A stretch of DNA of 42,073 nucleotides from positions 28,808-70,880 of the forward strand of contig VCMS01000395.1 in assembly GCA_022539475.1 (NCBI GenBank), given 5' to 3'. Position numbers and translations under genes: made by a program. The stretch is from Gracilaria domingensis (taxonomy: Eukaryota > Rhodophyta > Florideophyceae > Gracilariales > Gracilariaceae). Of this stretch, positions 39,920-42,073 are shown piece by piece (within the stretch, counting starts at the first letter, position 1; the number at the start of each line of letters is the position of its first letter). Below the pieces are notes generated by a model. It was not told the DNA's origin and did not search any database. It saw only the letters and a list, made by a program, of their open reading frames with translations.

Positions 39920-41884
39920 ATGACGTCGATCTTGACTGTCGCTCGACCTCCTTCTCCCTTCGGACGCCCTTCCCTTGCAGTCTTTGTCGTCGTTTCTCGT
40001 TCATTTCTTCTTCCCATGGTCTACTACTGTACACATAAGAAGCGTGGGTGCCCCTTCGTTACTCGCCGAGGAGTCTTATCCCTTCAACAGCATGTCAACC
40101 ATTGCCCGTTTCGTCTGAAAGCAGCGCTGGAAGACGACAATAGCCGGCCCATTCGGAGAAGCAAGCGTCTCAAGCTTTCCGCACCCGCGCCCGCATCTTC
40201 CGAAACGGTCACTGCCCCTTGTCGCCTTCCCGAGCCTCCAGTGTCCGAGGACATCGTCGACCCCACTCCGTGCGCCCCTCCCATTCCGGAAACTTCGCAT
40301 TGTGTTTCTCCTTCCCCGGGTCCCGCGTCATTAGAGCGAGAACACGGAAGCAGTTCCCGCCCAGTGCCTTCTGAGGAGGCCCTCGGTGATTTGCATATGG
40401 ATTATCTCACGGTTTGTCTGGCTTCAGTAGCTTCCAACCTTGGTCATCGTGAGGCGGACGAGCTAATTGGGCTACTTCGGGACCCGCGATTCTCGCAAAA
40501 GCGATTCAACGAGACCATAACAAGTTCCAAGCGCTGTACAGAACTGAAGAAGGCCATTTTCGAACGATGCGCCTCAAAGGACGGTTTCAATCGCAGAACT
40601 GTCTCGCCAGAAGGATGTAAGTTCAGCGCCACCCTCTACACGAGAGACCCCGTTCAGACACTTGTGAAACAGCTCCAGTTGGCTAACAACGAAAACACAT
40701 TCTTCCACCCTATACCTCAGACCCACTCCACGAAAATATCTCACCCCATGTCCGGCTCTCTCGCAAGAGACGCCACCTCAAAACTTAAGGAAATGGTCAT
40801 GGGCTCTTTGGATAGTAGAATAGTGTGGTACTCCCAAGAAATAAGTTACAGTGAATCTTTCGTAGGTCTTCTGCAGGTATACACCGATAAGTCTTCAACA
40901 ACTCTAAAGCAAACATCGGTTACCGCCTATCCTCTTCACCTCATATTTCTCAACTTCTCCGACCAGCTTCGCCGTAAGTGTATCCATGATGACCTCACAG
41001 TAGTGGCATACTTCCCTACCACACTGATCGAGGTTTCCGCATCTGAAGCAGACGCAATGCCATTTGTTTCTAGCAAGTCTCTACGCGAGTCCAGGATGCA
41101 AATCCTTCAAGAATCTCTTCGTCAAGTCCTGGAGCCCATTCTAAATCTCACGCAGAAAGGTTTTCAGTTCATCGGCGAAGACAAACTAAGTCGAGTGTGC
41201 CATCCTCTGCTTGCAAGTTATTGTGCGGATATTCCTGAGGCTAAGGACATTCTGTCTATTCTTCATGGCACCAAAACGGAAAGCCCGTGTCATAGATGCA
41301 AAGCCCCTCGCTCATCTTTATGCAGTCCTATTCCCACCTCATTCAACGGACGTTCTCAAAAGCACACAAAAAGCATCCGAAAGACATACACAGCTATCTT
41401 GCAACATGCACAAAAAGACGAGGCGGAAAGACGTCCACGTCGTGCGAGGGAGAGGAGATCTCAAGCGGATACTCTGATGCGTTCAAATTCCATATCTCTC
41501 ATTCCTTCGTTCCTCGAAACTTCCGTAAGCCTTGGAATGATCCTGGGATTGTCTCCATACAGTCTGTTCTCATTCGAACCATTACACAACTTGCATCTCG
41601 GCATCTCAAAGTTGATAAAAACGGCCACAATCGAGAGACTGCAGTCAGACACCCTGTGCACCACATTAGGAACATCTGCATCGCGTTCATTACATGTACA
41701 ACAACGCGTATTGCAGGCAGCTGCAACACTCACAAGCATATTTACTTTGTATTCGCTACTGAACTCATCTATTGCTCCAATGTCAGAGCCCAGTCCCAGG
41801 CGTACTGCTCTCCGTAGTCGAAATACAACTCTTCGCCCCTCTCAATATCTCTTACTGCTCTACAACGAAGTAGAGCATAGTTAG
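39920..41884 (+). CDS. Plavaka/CACTA-type DDE transposase, 654 codons, apparently intact
   Basis: A C2H2/C3H-like finger is visible at residues 37-62 (C37, C44, H58, C62). An Arg/Lys-rich patch RRSKRLKL (79-86) follows, then a Ser/Pro-rich spacer to about 155. The core has VYTDKSSTTLKQ (321-331) and AYPLHLIFLNFSDQLRRK (336-353), which fits the DKT-L...PVYLTxGN...RRK pattern of Plavaka transposases. It also has CHRC (457-460) and FEPLHNLHLGISKLIK (552-567), matching the FDxLHxLxLG motif with Glu for Asp. An internal ATG at 40016 in strong context (CCCATGG) starts MVYYCTHKK, more typical of the family, so it may be the true start. Family members are often 800 or more residues; the C-terminus may be truncated or continue beyond an intron. 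Confidence 0.75.
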   Translation: MTSILTVARPPSPFGRPSLAVFVVVSRSFLLPMVYYCTHKKRGCPFVTRRGVLSLQQHVNHCPFRLKAALEDDNSRPIRRSKRLKLSAPAPASSETVTAPCRLPEPPVSEDIVDPTPCAPPIPETSHCVSPSPGPASLEREHGSSSRPVPSEEALGDLHMDYLTVCLASVASNLGHREADELIGLLRDPRFSQKRFNETITSSKRCTELKKAIFERCASKDGFNRRTVSPEGCKFSATLYTRDPVQTLVKQLQLANNENTFFHPIPQTHSTKISHPMSGSLARDATSKLKEMVMGSLDSRIVWYSQEISYSESFVGLLQVYTDKSSTTLKQTSVTAYPLHLIFLNFSDQLRRKCIHDDLTVVAYFPTTLIEVSASEADAMPFVSSKSLRESRMQILQESLRQVLEPILNLTQKGFQFIGEDKLSRVCHPLLASYCADIPEAKDILSILHGTKTESPCHRCKAPRSSLCSPIPTSFNGRSQKHTKSIRKTYTAILQHAQKDEAERRPRRARERRSQADTLMRSNSISLIPSFLETSVSLGMILGLSPYSLFSFEPLHNLHLGISKLIKTATIERLQSDTLCTTLGTSASRSLHVQQRVLQAAATLTSIFTLYSLLNSSIAPMSEPSPRRTALRSRNTTLRPSQYLLLLYNEVEHS

Positions 41885-42073
41885 AAAGGTCTGACTTGAA
41901 CTGTATCACGGACTTCGCTTCCACCACCTGCACATTGGCACTTCGAGTCTTGTTTGACCGGGGCTCCGATAAATCGGGATCCCCGGCATGATATCCGGCG
42001 TCGTTAATGTAGCCCCCGATACAAAAAGGCGCCGGGACAATGTAGACTTCGCTCTCCTTTTCTATCTCTGAGC
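41885..42073. other. Downstream of the transposase; GC-rich hairpin
   Basis: No further coding motif recognised before the window ends. CCGGGGCTCCGAT (41958-41970) and ATCGGGATCCCCGG (41973-41986) form a hairpin with one bulge. This may be subterminal DNA of the transposon or ordinary 3' flank. Confidence 0.5.

Noticed and set aside
40076..40300. Minus and alternative-frame reading frames inside the transposase gene
   Set aside because: They are shadows of the 654-codon frame, without motifs of their own.

Overview
The window looks like nuclear DNA from a eukaryote. It holds chromodomain-bearing Ty3/gypsy retroelements, a Plavaka/CACTA-like transposase, a nuclear poly(A)-binding protein gene with two introns of about 100 nt, and a METTL-type methyltransferase. 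The compact, intron-poor layout and this mixture of elements would suit a red alga. That is a guess: no ribosomal RNA, tRNA or other lineage marker was found, so the organism is not fixed by the sequence.

Layout. 1-11337 is a head-to-tail satellite array of an unrecognised non-coding unit of about 977 bp. It has eleven full units and one truncated edge unit, and the array runs off the left end of the window. It stops at a small palindrome inside a decayed gypsy pol gene (11338-13467, minus). 14103-15110 holds a broken RecQ-like DExH helicase (minus). 15478-19935 is a chromodomain gypsy element on minus (integrase, RNase H, RT), abutting head-to-head a gypsy gag-protease fragment on plus (19937-21970). 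The plus fragment runs directly into the 3' half of a broken METTL2/6/8-like methyltransferase (about 21970-22581). A broken PABPN1-like gene follows on minus (23268-24226), then a broken coiled-coil reading frame (25902-27015, plus). A second, 5'-truncated chromodomain gypsy element lies on plus (27350-31595), then a long unrecognised decayed frame on minus (31964-33913).

33914-39900 is mostly AT-rich and gene-poor. It is rich in fold-back structure: a 19-bp-stem hairpin, a mini inverted-repeat element, a pair of near-perfect GC-rich hairpins one base apart, an A-rich minisatellite and a 32-bp fold-back. 39920-41884 is the only long intact recognisable gene, a 654-codon Plavaka/CACTA-type transposase.

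The recognisable genes do not form a pathway. The dominant theme is decay: every recognisable gene except the transposase carries stops, frameshifts or truncation. The setting is probably heterochromatin or otherwise relaxed DNA where satellites, retroelements, small inverted repeats and host-gene debris accumulate. The features most worth follow-up are the double hairpin at 38365-38450, the satellite with its edge palindrome, the long-linker chromodomain elements, and the unrecognised 31964-33913 frame.
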